A stretch of DNA of 64,000 nucleotides from Sphaerolaimus hirsutus (taxonomy: Eukaryota; Nematoda; Chromadorea; Monhysterida; Sphaerolaimidae), in NCBI GenBank assembly GCA_964036195.1, contig OZ038459.1, forward strand, positions 2,601,206 to 2,665,205. Reading direction: 5' to 3'. Every line of letters starts with the position of its first letter. The stretch's first letter is position 1. The position numbers were made by a program, and so were the translations under genes. Shown here one piece after another: positions 49,603-61,678 of the stretch. Under the pieces are notes generated by a model that was given only the letters and a program-made list of their open reading frames with translations, had not been told where the DNA came from and made no database searches.

Positions 49603-50311
49603 TAGGGATGGAAAAAAGCGTATTTTTTTAACGGCCCCGCTTTTTTTTGAAAAAAGCGCTTTTTTTTAAAAACGCGCTTTTTTCGCTTTTTTCAAAAAAT
49701 GTTCAGACATTCCCTAAAAACCTCCCAAAGTTGGTTCTGTATCAATATATACAGGTATATCAGACAAGTGGCAGTACTTGTGATGATATATAGCCATATA
49801 ATGGCTGTGTAGTCATTGGATAACATGATCAGTTGTGATTTCTGCCAAAAAAATTTACTTTTTATGTTGACTCATTATGTATATCGCAGTTTGTTGATGT
49901 TTCATGACTTCGAATGAAGTTAGGCATGAAATAGTGCTTATAAATAAGGCTATAAGAGAAGGCTAATACATTGAGACAAATGTTCACCACTGTTGAAGTA
50001 TTTGGGAGCACATTGGCTGAATATTCTATACTACACTAACACATCACAACTTATTATTACATGATAGCATGCAGGGATAGAAGCAATGACACTAAAAATG
50101 CCACAAAACCAATGAAAACAGCCCCCAGTGGTAATTTGCATGTGAAATTTCACGCTTGCTCACGAAAAAATAGCAAAATACCTAGTGCATAAGTACAAAA
50201 TTTTTTGCCAGCGCTTTTTTTTAAAGAAAAGCGCTGGGACCCTAGCGCTTTTTTTTAAAAAAGCGGCGTTTTTTTAAAAAAAAGCGCTTGAAAAAACGCT
50301 TGCCATCCCTA
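49603..50311. mobile_element. hAT-like element, 709 bp, perfect 8-bp TSD
   Basis: Flanked by CTCATGGC at 49595-49602 and 50312-50319. Ends TAGGGATGG and CCATCCCTA with AAAAAAGCGCTTTTTT arrays. Its core is related to that of 15985-16669. Confidence 0.92.
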
Positions 50312-50318
50312 CTCATGG

Positions 50319-50530
50319 CGCCCACACACGAGTTGACACATGTGTGTCAACTCGTCTGTGTCAACTCAGATTTTGGCTTGGCATGTCGCAGAGCGATTTT
50401 ATTTAGGATTTATTTTTATTTAGCGGTATTTATTTTTCAACATTGCCGCATGTGCATTTGGACATGCCAAAATCTGAGTTGACACACACTGACCAGTTGA
50501 CGCACGTCTGTCAACTGGCGTGTGGGCCGC
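50319..50530. mobile_element. CCCACACACGAGTTGACAC palindromic MITE
   Basis: CGCCCACACACGAGTTGACA faces TGTCAACTGGCGTGTGGGCC; inner CAAAATCTGAGTTGACAC arms. Directly abuts the element ending at 50311. Confidence 0.7.
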
Positions 50531-50554
50531 GAATATTGCGCAAACTATATCTAG

Positions 50555-50723
50555 ATTGGCCCCACACACGCTAGTTGACATCGACACCAAATGTCAACTG
50601 GTCCCGTTCCTAATTCAAAGATTGCGTTTGAACGTCGTTCGTCCACTCGTCAGCAAGCTGTGAATCGGGATCGGCACCAGTTGACACTTGGTGTCGATGT
50701 CAACTAGCGTGTGTGGGCCCAAT
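50555..50723. mobile_element. CACACACGCTAGTTGACATCGACACC MITE
   Basis: Ends ATTGGCCCCACACACGCTAG and CTAGCGTGTGTGGGCCCAAT; 169 bp. Arms also contain CACCAAATGTCAACTGGT. Confidence 0.8.
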
Positions 50724-51044
50724 ATTTCATGTTGTACAATAGTTTCGTGATGCGCATTTCTGACATTGCACGATCTCCCTTGCGCACATTTGCCAGCGTG
50801 GCGTTAGCCAATAATCCCCAGTATTAGTCCAATGCACGCTGAATTACAGTTGCAATTACAAACTCATAAGTCAGCCTTGAAGGCTTTTTAATCCACATTC
50901 GCATTTGAATGAGGAGTCCGTCAACTGCTGTAAATCAAATCAAAATGATCCATACTGGTTAACTCAAATGTGTACATAACAGATTTATCAGTTTCAGAAA
51001 TTTCGGTCGTAAACTAGTGTGTACAGACACATTAGGTATTATAC

Positions 51045-51270
51045 CTGGGGCCAGTTCCGCAAAATGAGAAATGTGAAGTGAAATGGCAAAGACGAAGTGA
51101 AAGCTCTAAGGCGAACTGAATTGGCAAAAGCGAAGTAAAAAAATAAAGATAAAAGGTAATTTTTCTTCGCTTTTGCCTTTTCACTTGCCGTTTCACTTCG
51201 CCGTTGGGCTTTTATTTACTTCGCCTTTGTCATTCCACTTCTCACTTATCATTTTGCGGAACTGGCACCT
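51045..51270. mobile_element. GCCAGTTCCGCAAAATGA MITE, relative of the introner family
   Basis: Left GGGGCCAGTTCCGCAAAATG, right CATTTTGCGGAACTGGCACCTG. The terminus resembles GTGCCAGTCCCGCA of the introners but the interior (GAAGTGAAATGGCAAA) differs. Confidence 0.75.
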
Positions 51271-51331
51271 GTAGTGTTCATGTCGTTTGTCTATTTATAT
51301 GTGTATATTTTTTACTCACTTTGTAGGTAAA

Positions 51332-51674
51332 TACCATATATAAGACCCCCCTCGAATAACTCTCCCCTCTTGAATACCCCCCCCCCCCCTCTGGGTGAAG
51401 AATATCCTACCAAATTTACAAAAATGATCGATGAAAATACAAAATAATGTTAACGTATAGCAGCGACAGCATATACATAACGTGTACGCAGTGTATACAC
51501 ACTGTTTTGTTGTTGTTGAACTGTTAAATACCTGGATGACATGAGTGAACAGGATGCATTCATACAATGAATAAAGTCAAGTTTTCTGAGGAAAAAATAC
51601 CCCCCCCCCCCTTAAATAACTCTCCCCCCTCAAAAACTCTGACAAAAAGAGACTTATTCGAGGATATACGGTAT
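51332..51674. mobile_element. TACCATATATAAGACC / TACGGTA MITE
   Basis: Left TACCATATATAAGACCCCCC, right GGGGG-like interior then TTATTCGAGGATATACGGTA. Same general design as 41298-41764. Confidence 0.6.
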
Positions 51675-51894
51675 ATACATATTTACATACCTATTTATAA
51701 AGAATGTCACGTTTTTTGGGTTTTCTTCCGCGACATAAATCTGCGACATTTACGTCAGACAGCAAAAAAATCACAGCTGTTTCACAGTTTCGCTTGAACT
51801 TGAACTTTTGCTTTCTGCAGCTTGGTCAAAACATCAAAAAGCGTGGCGGCTGCAAGTTCTGGTCGTTTGGCGCGTCATTTCTGTTGTTACAGTA

Positions 51895-52058
51895 TTCCCC
51901 CGGACGCTAGTTGACATTGACACCAAATGTCAAATGGTGCCGATCCCGATTCAAAGCTTGCTGACGAGCCGACGAACGACGTTGAAACGCATGCTTTGAA
52001 TTGGGAACGGAACCAGTTGACATTTGGTGTCGATGTCAACTAGCGTGTGTGGGGCCAA
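51895..52058. mobile_element. ACGCTAGTTGACATTGACACC MITE
   Basis: ACGCTAGTTGACATTGACACC faces GGTGTCGATGTCAACTAGCGTG; 164 bp, same family as 50555-50723. Confidence 0.78.
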
Positions 52059-53536
52059 CATGCGATTAACTGCATGCTATGCTATGCGTTTTCTGAATGA
52101 AGCACTCCATCATGACGTCATCGTGGATAAAATGAGAATTGTTGAAAAACAATAATTCGGCCATGAGACGTAAATATGTAGTTTAGTTGTAGTCGGCTCT
52201 GGCTTTTTCTTGTAAAATATTTTTTTATGTGAAAGTGCGTTCATAAGTACCTATCATCGATTAAAACGTAAGTAGGTAAGTTTGTAGTAAATAGTTGATT
52301 GCTAAGTTTTATTTTTTGTAACAAGTTCAATCAAATACACACTACAAAAGCAAACGCGACACTGTCAATGTTTGGCAATGCGCCAGGTACAGTGAAAAGT
52401 ACATCGTTGGCACACTAGTCGACAAGTTGCGTACTGCGTTCAGTTGCGTACTAAAAACATACGTTTGGAGCTAGCGCCAAAGCAAAAAGTCGCATGGCGC
52501 TTTGAGTGCTTTTTGCAATTTTCCTGTGGCACTGTTCACCCTGGCCTATTGGGCCCGCACACACTGGATGTCAACTGAATTCGTGTCAACTAAATGTCAA
52601 CTGAATTTAAAGCGGGAATTAGAGCTCAGCGTCGATTTGACGTGAAATGATGACGTGGAATGATGTCAAAAAATTAATTACATGAGAACGGACAAAGATA
52701 CGGTGTTGTAATTTCAGAATAAGATTGTCCTGGTAATTGTTTATAATGTCCCAAAAAAGATTTGAAAAATATTGAGTAATTAATGTGTTATTAATTGTAC
52801 GTCAAAATTGCATCTTTTCACGTCAACATTTCCCGTCAAACATTTCACGTCAGAAACTTTTCACGTCAGCAACATTTCACGTTGCATGAAATGTTGACGT
52901 GAAATGTAAGTCGTCAAATCTTTTCACGTCAGAGTGTTGATGTGAAAAGATGTTTACTGATAAACATTTTACATCAAAAACATTTTACGTCAAGCTGTAA
53001 TTAGAATTTTATTTCTGACGTGAAATGAATACATAAAATATATTTTTAAGTGAAATGAATGGTAAAAGCGATTTAGTGTGTATATTATTTCTATTGTATT
53101 TGTAACGTTTCATGTAAATATTTTGGTGTAAACTCATTAGTGTATGTTTTTCATGTATTCATAGAAATGCACATTCCTGCGTCCCATTCTGTTGTAGATT
53201 GGCTGATTTTGATGCCTTTTAAGAATGTTGAGGTTTTGGGTCTGGGCTATCATGAATTGTCTTGGTTTGTTCAAATAATACCCCAGTCCCGAGATAAGAA
53301 GTGTCTATAAATGGGTGGTAATTTTGAATGGCCAATCTGCACATGGATTATGAAGCTTAATAATTCCGACATTTCGGGGCCAATTTGGATCATTCAACAC
53401 TTCAAATGATCAGGACAACCTGCAGATTCAATTTTTATGGCCGGATTAGTGATTTCTAAATTCTGTATGCCAATTTGACCCGGTTTTTAAACATGAAAAA
53501 TAATTTTCTTGAACATGCTATCATATACTCTAGACT

Positions 53537-54656
53537 AGTGATGGAATGGTGCCATTGCGCTGGCGCCATTTGCGGGTGCCACAAGACGCCATGCCATGGC
53601 GCCATTTGTGCTTGGCGCCCTTTTTCATGTGGCGCCATTGGCACCTGGCGCTCTTATTCGCGATGGGCACCATGGCCCCCTTTGCTCTTCGCGCCATTTT
53701 CCCGAGGCGCCCTTGGCACCTGGCACGCTGCTTCTGGCATGCCAACTTTTGACTGGAACAAGATATTGAAATAATGTTTGGGCCAGATTACTTCGTTTTG
53801 TCTCAAATATATGATAGAATGTTCAAAAAACGTCTTGAAAAATTAATAATAAAATATTTTTTCATGTTTTAAAAGCGAAATACCCCCCAAAAAACAAAAC
53901 GCAGAACAGAGGTAACAAATAATGACAGTGACAGAGTTTTTGCCGTCTACATAAACACCTTCCCGGTCACGTCCGGCACCCTATTTTTGATCGTACTTGT
54001 GACACACTATCTCCAGTTCTAGGGCGCGCCAGAAGCTGAAACTTGGGGGAGATATTGGCGCGACCCCCCTAAGTCATGCGAGATAGAGGGGGGTTGCGCC
54101 AATATCTCCTCCAAGTTTCAGCCTCTGCGGCACCCTAGAACTGGGTATAGGATGTGAGAAGTAAAATCAAAAAATGGGTGCCGGACGTGACCACAAAGGT
54201 GTTTACTTATAAAAGTCTATACAGTCTTATAAATGGCAGTTTTTCTTGCATTTTTCAACGTCTGTGTACGTTACAAACAACGATTTAGTAAAATCTACCC
54301 TCTCAAATAAGTACCCTCGAATAAGTCTCCTTGAATAAACCCCCTCAAAACGTGTTGACAAAAAAATAACCCCCTGGGAATAAAATATTCATGATAAGAT
54401 GAGTTTTGTGGCATGAGTCACCATCAGAAAAATGGTATCCTACGTTGCTCCTCTATAAATGCTTCTGTGATGATATTTATACAGGCTGAAACAGTGAAGT
54501 GTTTGTTGGCATCATTGTTTCTGGTGCTCTTTGGTGCCCAGCACCATTTATTTAGATGGCGCCGTGGCGCCATTTTCTCTGTCGCTATTTGGCGCCCAGC
54601 ACCAATTTTTTGAATGGCACCTGGCACCATTTTTACTGGCGCTTTTCCATCACTAC
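53537..54656. mobile_element. TAGTGATGGAA element with GGCGCC arrays
   Basis: Ends TAGTGATGGAATGGTGCC and GCGCTTTTCCATCACTA. Subterminal GGCGCCATGG-type words on both sides. A 260-bp palindrome sits inside at 53955-54210. Confidence 0.72.
53955..54210. repeat. Long inverted repeat
   Basis: CACGTCCGGCACCC and CTCCAGTTCTAGGGCGCGCC at the left are matched in reverse by GGCACCCTAGAACTGGG and GGGTGCCGGACGTGACC at the right, with GGAGATATTGGCGC facing GCGCCAATATCTCC at the centre. Confidence 0.75.
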
Positions 54657-54973
54657 TCACAGGTGAGTGCAGAAAATGTAAAGTATTGATTTTTACTTTT
54701 ACTCATAAGTAAACGTGAGTAAATTACTTTTGTCCCAGGAAAACATAAAATTGGGTATTTTTGAGAAATTTTGCCTGAATTGTCTCTCAAACTCACTAAT
54801 TTTCAAACTTTTAACCATCAAATTCACCATAGCTAATGTGTTTTTGTCTATGTTTATGCTATTTTGTCCCTATGATGCTTTTCTCACCTTTTTTTTCCTT
54901 TTCATCCTGAAAAAGCCTATAAAGAAATACGTTTTCTGTACTCACATATTTTCAAAAAGTATGTGAGTATACC

Positions 54974-56018
54974 CAGTGTTGCAAAAAGGTATTTATGTTT
55001 ACCCAAAAAAAACCATTATTCAGGTATTTATATTTGTGTTTATGTTTACGCTTTCCAAAAATACCATTTCATTTTGTTACGTTTTCCTGGCACAATTATC
55101 AGAGAAAATTAAAAAAATATGTTACATGGAACCGTATTTTATGACAAACGTAGTGTGTAATGATGAGTTCAACATGCTTTAACGTGAAGAGAGTGCCAAT
55201 TTCGCAAGTGGAGGCACATGTTTAAAATTTCACTGACTTTCGATTTTTTTTTTTCAATTGAAGCCCTTCAATTAAATGAAGCCCATTTATTTCACAAAAT
55301 ACCGAAATAAACCTGTAAACAAATGTGTGGGCCACATTATTGCGTGGGGGGATGGGAACTGGGGTGTCTATTGGATTCTTAAAATTTCAACCTGTTTTAA
55401 TCAGCACATTTAGAATGGCATTCAACCCCGCTGGAAAATCACTTTGTAAATATTATTCTGTCATCTAAAATTATAAAAATGTGACAACAGCGCATTTCCC
55501 GTATTTCCTCGAAATACCCCCTCGTTCAACCCCCCTCAAAATTTCCATTCTGAAAAAATAAACCTCCTGGGGGTAATTCGAGGAAATACGGTAAAGGAAC
55601 ATAAAGTGTCAAAGTTAAAGTAAGGTTCAGTTATAAAATCTTTTCTTTTTTTTGTTTTGATTGACATTTTACATGACATTTGACACTTTACTTTACACTT
55701 TACAGCGCTCGGGACCGGCACCTTCCGGTAACTATTCAATATACCAAACCCATCATTCTAAATTTAAGAAATATGTAAGCAGATAATGTCGGATGAGATC
55801 AAAGGAACATCTATAATATTGTAAAAACTGTGAAAACTTTTTCTCTGACAGCACTCGATAAAATTTTTACGTTTATGTTTTATTTTATGTTTTCCTAGGT
55901 ATTTAAAAAATTTATTTTTTAAAGTTTTAAAAGTTTTAGTATTTATACTTCTGAATTCTAAAAGGTATTTACATTTATGTTTACATTTTCCAAAAATACC
56001 TGTATTGTAACAACACTG
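54974..56018. mobile_element. hAT-like element, 1,045 bp, perfect 8-bp TSD
   Basis: Flanked by AGTATACC at 54966-54973 and 56019-56026. Ends CAGTGTTGCAAAAAGG and ATTGTAACAACACTG with GGTATTTATGTTTAC words at both sides. It holds two smaller nested fragments (55498-55727). Confidence 0.9.
55585..55727. mobile_element. Introner-family copy, partial, intergenic
   Basis: Right end CACTTTACAGCGCTCGGGACC and palindromic interior with TTTACATGACATTTGACAC; the left end is degraded. Nested in a 1-kb element (54974-56018). Confidence 0.55.
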
Positions 56019-57244
56019 AGTATACCAGTATTTTTTTAGGGGTAACGTACATGTGTTTACACAGTAATTAAGTATCTGTACTTATCGAGTAAACATAAAC
56101 ACGTTTTTACAACTATGGTAAGGTGATGGAAAAGCGCAAGAAAAAAGGGCGCCAAGCGCCAATGGCGCCATGGCACCATTCCTCATAAGAGCGCCAGGTG
56201 CCAAGGGCACCACGGAAAGGGCGCCATTCTGAAACAAAGCGCCAGGCGCCAGGGACCACAGGAAAAGGGCGCCAAGCGCCACTGGCGCCATGGCGCAGCG
56301 CGCTTTGGCGCCCTTAAATGGCGCCAGCGCCACAGGGTCAAAACACCTATAGTAAACCTACAAAAACCTACTGAAAAACCTGTCCAAACATTAATTTTCC
56401 GGTTTGGATTTGGCAGTTGAAAATGTGGTATGCAGAAATTTTCAGTTTCAGTGTGTGTGGCCCCATTGTCAAATCATCTTTATATCATTATATTGTCCAA
56501 TCTTCTCACGTCGAGATGTTGTCGGATCTTTTTACGTCAACATGTCGTCGGATCTTTCTACGTCAGATAGCTGTAATTCAAAAATCTTTTTACGTCAAAA
56601 CTTTTCGCGTCAAACATTCCACGTCATCATTTCACGTTACATGCTCAAGCTCTAATTCCGGCTTAAGTGATACTGTGATTTCAACTTATCTATCTGATAG
56701 AGCATAGTTAATTTTACATCATGACACTTCATTTTCATTGTTCCTGTTAAGTGTGATGCTTTTTACAAACTTCTTGTTTTATTCAATTGACACTGAGTTG
56801 ACGCGAATTTGCGATGTCAACTAGTGTGTGTGGGCCCAATCTAGCACCTAATCCAAAAAAATTAGGTCCCCAACTGTTTGCAGTAAGTAACTAAACAGTG
56901 CGCGACTCGCCATTATCTCGTTTTTCACTCCAATTAGGTATTTTCTTGTTATTTTACGCGCATTGCGGCCGCGCACACTAGTATAATACACCACAGAATG
57001 TTGGGAAACTCGTTAATCTCTTTTGAACGCATTTGAGTTTACTACGATCGATAATGTTTGATCGCCGTCAACAGTAGTTGACAGATTCCTCATTGTGGTA
57101 AACTCAAATGCGTGCAAAACAGATTTATGAGTTTCCCAAATTGCGACGGTGTACTAGTGTGCGCAGCGCCTTTCCAACACGCGGTCGTTTCCAGCCGAGG
57201 GTTTATTATTTTTCTCCAACTCTTTGAAACTAGTGATGGTAAAG

Positions 57245-58005
57245 CAGAGTTGTTAAAATACCGGTATTTTTGGAAAGCGTAAGCGTAAGCGTAAAGACAC
57301 TTTCCAAGTTTTGAGTATGGATACTGTAAGCGTAAGGTATTTTTAAAATACCTAGGAAAGCGTAAAAAAAAGCGTAAGCGTAAATTTTTTTTGAGAGAGC
57401 GCTCTTGCTATTGAGCATCGGAAAATACCCTTGCTTTCACATTTAGATCAATGCATCACAGATTCTGTTCATTTTTGTAAAGTGAATACTTTCACAATCA
57501 AGCTCTCAGCGACATTTTTTCCACTTGGTAGTCTGCTCTTTGATGTAGATGGCAACTTATGGACAGCGACACTCAATTCCTCCTCACCTTGTAACTCGGA
57601 GTTGGTGCTGTCGATGGCGACAACATCTTAGTCGGAATCCATTTGCACCCCCAAAATTCCTAATCTGAAGCCACGATATTGCAAAGCGATACAATTTTTA
57701 CCACACATTTGTATTTCGACACAAATTGTGCATGTGCCGCTATGTTCGGTGTTTTACTGCACACACGCAGTCATTTTTTTGGTACGCGTTGTCGTTCATT
57801 TTCATATTTGTAGTTTTACTCTTTTTCAAAAGCGTGAAACTGGACCGTGTGAAAAGTTTTTTACGCTTTTAGTATCCGGGTAAATTGGCCGGGAAAGCGT
57901 AATAAAGCGTACGGGTATTTTATGAAAGCGTAAGCGTAAGCGTAAGTATAAATACCCATTTACCCGGGTATTTTGGGTAAGCGTAAATACGCTTTCGCAA
58001 CTCTG
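57245..58005. mobile_element. hAT-like element, 761 bp, AAGCGTAAGCG arrays, perfect 8-bp TSD
   Basis: Flanked by TGGTAAAG at 57237-57244 and 58006-58013. Ends CAGAGTTGTTAAAATACC and TTTCGCAACTCTG. Both subterminal zones repeat AAGCGTAAGCGTAA. Confidence 0.92.
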
Positions 58006-60387
58006 TGGTAAAGGCACCGGTAAATATAGCACCGCACCGGCACCGGCGACAATGCATCAAAGGGGCACCGTGGTGCACTGGCAAAAAATGGCACCGGCAC
58101 CGTGTAGCATGCTTGCTGGCACCATTGCATGCTGACACCGCGTAAATAAAGAAATGTGCAGTGTAGTGCCATTGCTAGTGCCACTTGAAAAGATGGCATC
58201 GCACCTAGCATTGAATAAATTTGAGCGAGATTTATATTTAAAACATCTCAGAAAATATAAGATTTTCTGATATTTATATTTATTCCATGGTTTTCCAGAG
58301 AGATTTAATAATATTTTCTGTTTGAGAGATTTTCTGAGATTTTTAAAAATATCAGAAAGTCTCTCAAATTCTGATATTTATATTTTATCCAGGTTTTTGA
58401 GAGAGATTTGATTATATTTTATTCTCGAGAGATTTTCTGAGATTATATTTAATTATATTTTCCATTTTATTGATATTTTTCAATGTTAGTCACACCTAGC
58501 ATTCAAAAAAATTACCGATTTTTTGGCATATATATATATAAATATATCACTCCAAATTCAGAAGAAAAAATACATATATAAGTCACTCAAGGTCTTCAGA
58601 AAATATAATTAAAATACTGAAAAAAATAACTCTAAGCTCAAAAAAATCTCAAAAAATCACTTGCGTTTTATTTCAATTTCTAGCGATATTGTGGGCTATT
58701 GTGGGCTTAATTTACCATTTCCAAGCAAAAATCGCACTTGAATGTCCCGCAATCCATTTATTATCATTTCACAAGCAGTATTTATGTCATACAATATTTA
58801 ACAGGTGAAAATATCAAGCAAATATCACATCAGAAAAATTCAACCAACAACCTCAATGACAACTTCAAAAACATTTTGCACTGAACCTATAGTGCCTGAT
58901 TGTGGCAGTGGATGTTTGACTAAATACGTGCTCAGCACTATAGCAGTGCCAGGTATGCTGCGAAAGTTTAGTGTGAATTCACTTAGTTCACGCAATCATC
59001 TAGTGTCCTAAAAAGCCCCTTTTTTCAACAGTAAACTGTTCAACGGTGAGCTGTGAAAACTCAAGGCACATGGCTACATTTTTGGTTACATTTTGCCAAC
59101 ATTTTTGTGACACTAGTGGTACTGGTGTTGCCATGGCAACAGTTTTCCACAGTTGTTCCCCATTTTTGAAAACTGACAACATTGGTGGATGAAACCAAAT
59201 GTTACCAGTTTTCAAAAGTGGTGAACTGAGTTTTCAATTATTGTAGATCATTTTTGATGACATCAAATTGGTATTTTTGGTTCAATGTCATTTATTTTAG
59301 AAAAGTATGTTAAAAGATAATGAGATGCTTTGTAAAACGTGACAATACAATCCATAGTAGGATGACATACATAAAAAGTTACTAAAACAGTTTACATCTT
59401 TGTCACACACAAAATCAAGACTTAGTGATGGTGATGTTACCATTTGTCATCATTTGAGCTTTCACATTAGGTAAACACACTGGCAAACTAGTGACTTGCC
59501 AAAACCACGCCACTGAAATTCATGCCATTTGTGTAAACTGAGGATATACAGCATTCAATTGTGAAAAACTGGATGGTGAAATGTCACCAGTTTTCAAAAA
59601 GTCATGGTGAAAACTGGTGTGTGTGGGCACAATATTTACCTGCTTTGAACACTATTTTAACTCAATAATGCTCTACATGAACAGAGATTTTCTGGAGAAA
59701 ATCACTAGCAAAATTCTCTGCACAAATGACATGTTTTAGTCATAAAGCACAATTCTTGCACCACAATGTATCTAGTATGAGTGATTTTCTCAGTGATTTT
59801 TTTCGATTTCAAAAGTATATATAAATATATCATTCAGAATTTGAAAAAAATATAAATATATATAAATCACGGGTTATTTATATTAGGGTATTGTGATTTT
59901 CGAAAATATAAATCACGGGTTATTTTTCGAATGCTACTCGCACCGCACCGCACTTCTGCCACTCTTGAGAAGGGGCACCTGGCACCCTGGGTCTCCTACA
60001 AAAAAGGCACTGCACCGCACTGGCACTGGTGCCATTCCGAAAAATATGGCACCACACCGAAAAAGATACCACACCTGACATAAATTTTGGAAGTAATCAG
60101 TGAGTAGTTTTTTTATGGCTGCGCATCTAGAAATGCATTGGTATTTCAGTAATGAATGAGGTATTTAGAGAGGGCTTAATTAGAAAAAATAAGATAGCTC
60201 GTTTTTGGTACCTAATCATTTTGCTCGTTTGGTTTCGTTATAATGGTGTTATACCTTAGTTTTTGCGTCTCAAATTGAGATGTATTTGGGTGCCGCGTCT
60301 GGATGAACCCAGCAAAAAAAATTCACTGCATTTTTGATGGTTTTCGCTGGACAAATGACGCATATTGCTTGTAACGTTCGTCTGTAG

Positions 60388-61573
60388 CAGAGTTGTTAAA
60401 ATACTGATATTTTTGGAAAACGTACACTTAAATACGTTGCTCTGCGACACGTGATGTAAAAATTTGAGTTGACAAAGACAAGTCGAAGCACGTGCGTTAA
60501 CTAGTGTGTAGTGATGTAAAGGCACCGGGGCACCGGTGCCCCGGTGCTGGGCACCGAAGGGCACCAGCACCGGTGCTGGTGCGGTGCCATTGCAATCTTC
60601 AGGGGTGCCATGCCAGTGCCGGTGCCATTTTTTTCAGAATAGCACCGGTGCCGGTGCGGTGCGGATCCATTTTTTTGCCGGTGCCAAAGGTGTTAGCACC
60701 AGGGCAAAGTAAAAGGCACTGGGAAAGGCACCGGCCAAGGCTTCATGTGCTGTGCAATTTTGTCCATAGTATGTGCTTATTCATATTTCAAAAAACAGTG
60801 ATATATTTACCCAACTGTTTTTGCCTATTTTGTAAACCTCCCTATCAAAAAAATATACCTACTGTGAAATCCATTATACCCGATACATGATCTGATGAGT
60901 GAATCTAAAATTTTGTTGAATTTGAAATCATTTTTATATTTTATTTTTATCTTACTTTTTTGTTCAAAATTTGTTGTCAGTATATGACAGAGATAGTTCC
61001 ATTCTCTGTACAGCAACGACTCCGATCAGTAGACAATAGTGGCTATGGACATTGTAATGAATTAAATATTTTATCTTTCATTCGTAATCATTGTAATTAC
61101 TTCATAAAAGTGATTGCCACATCATTCTGATCATTTTAAGTGCTCAACCATCAAAATCGGTCGAAAATTCATGGAAATATGCACTTCCAAAGGTGAGACC
61201 ACTGAGAAACTGCCCGATATTTACTTCAGAAATTCCAGCCCGGTGCGGTGCCTTTCGGTGCCAGCACCGGCAACCCGCCGGTGCCCTTCGGTGCCGGTGC
61301 CATTTTTTCCAAAAGGCACCGGTGCCGGTGCGGTGCTGTGCCATTTTCTGGCCGGTGCCCCAGGGGGGCCAGGTGCCCTTTTCATGCGTTGGCAAAGGTG
61401 CCGGTGCGGTGCGGTGCCATTTTTCCCGGTGCCTTTAACATCACTACTAGTGTGTGGGCGGACATAAAGTTTTTCGTTTTCCAGTCAGTATCCAGGTATT
61501 TTAAACGGGAAAATGTAACAAAATGGAATACCTGGGTATTTCGGAAAAACGTAAATACGTTTACACAACATTG
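60388..61573. mobile_element. Outer CAGAGTTG element split by a second element
   Basis: Left CAGAGTTGTTAAAATACTG, right AAATACGTTTACACAACATTG; flanks GTCTGTAG and GTGTATAT only partly agree. Interrupted by 60509-61446. Confidence 0.65.
60509..61446. mobile_element. hAT-like element, 938 bp, CACCGGTGCC arrays, perfect 8-bp TSD
   Basis: Flanked by CTAGTGTG at 60501-60508 and 61447-61454. Ends TAGTGATGTAAAGGC and GCCTTTAACATCACTA. Both sides carry GGCACCGGTGCCGGTG arrays. Confidence 0.92.
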
Positions 61574-61678
61574 GTGTATATTACCGAAAGATGGCAAATA
61601 GGTAGACGGCTTGTAATGGGTAAAATGTTAAATGGACAAAAAAGATAAAAATTCTTGTTGTACAATTTGGTACACCAT

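Larger units (their letters stand above)
52548..56840. mobile_element. 4.3-kb composite with ATTGGGCCC...CACACAC ends
   Basis: Left ATTGGGCCCGCACACACTGG, right CTAGTGTGTGTGGGCCCAAT. Both flanks carry TTTCACGTCA-type tandem words (52800-53010 and 56490-56645) in opposite orientation. Nested inside: 53537-54656, 54974-56018 and a GGCGCC cluster at 56140-56335. No clear TSD. Confidence 0.6.

Noticed and set aside
53475-53774. 99-codon frame rich in Trp, Arg and His
   Set aside because: Translation of GGCGCCATGG-type subterminal repeats of a MITE.
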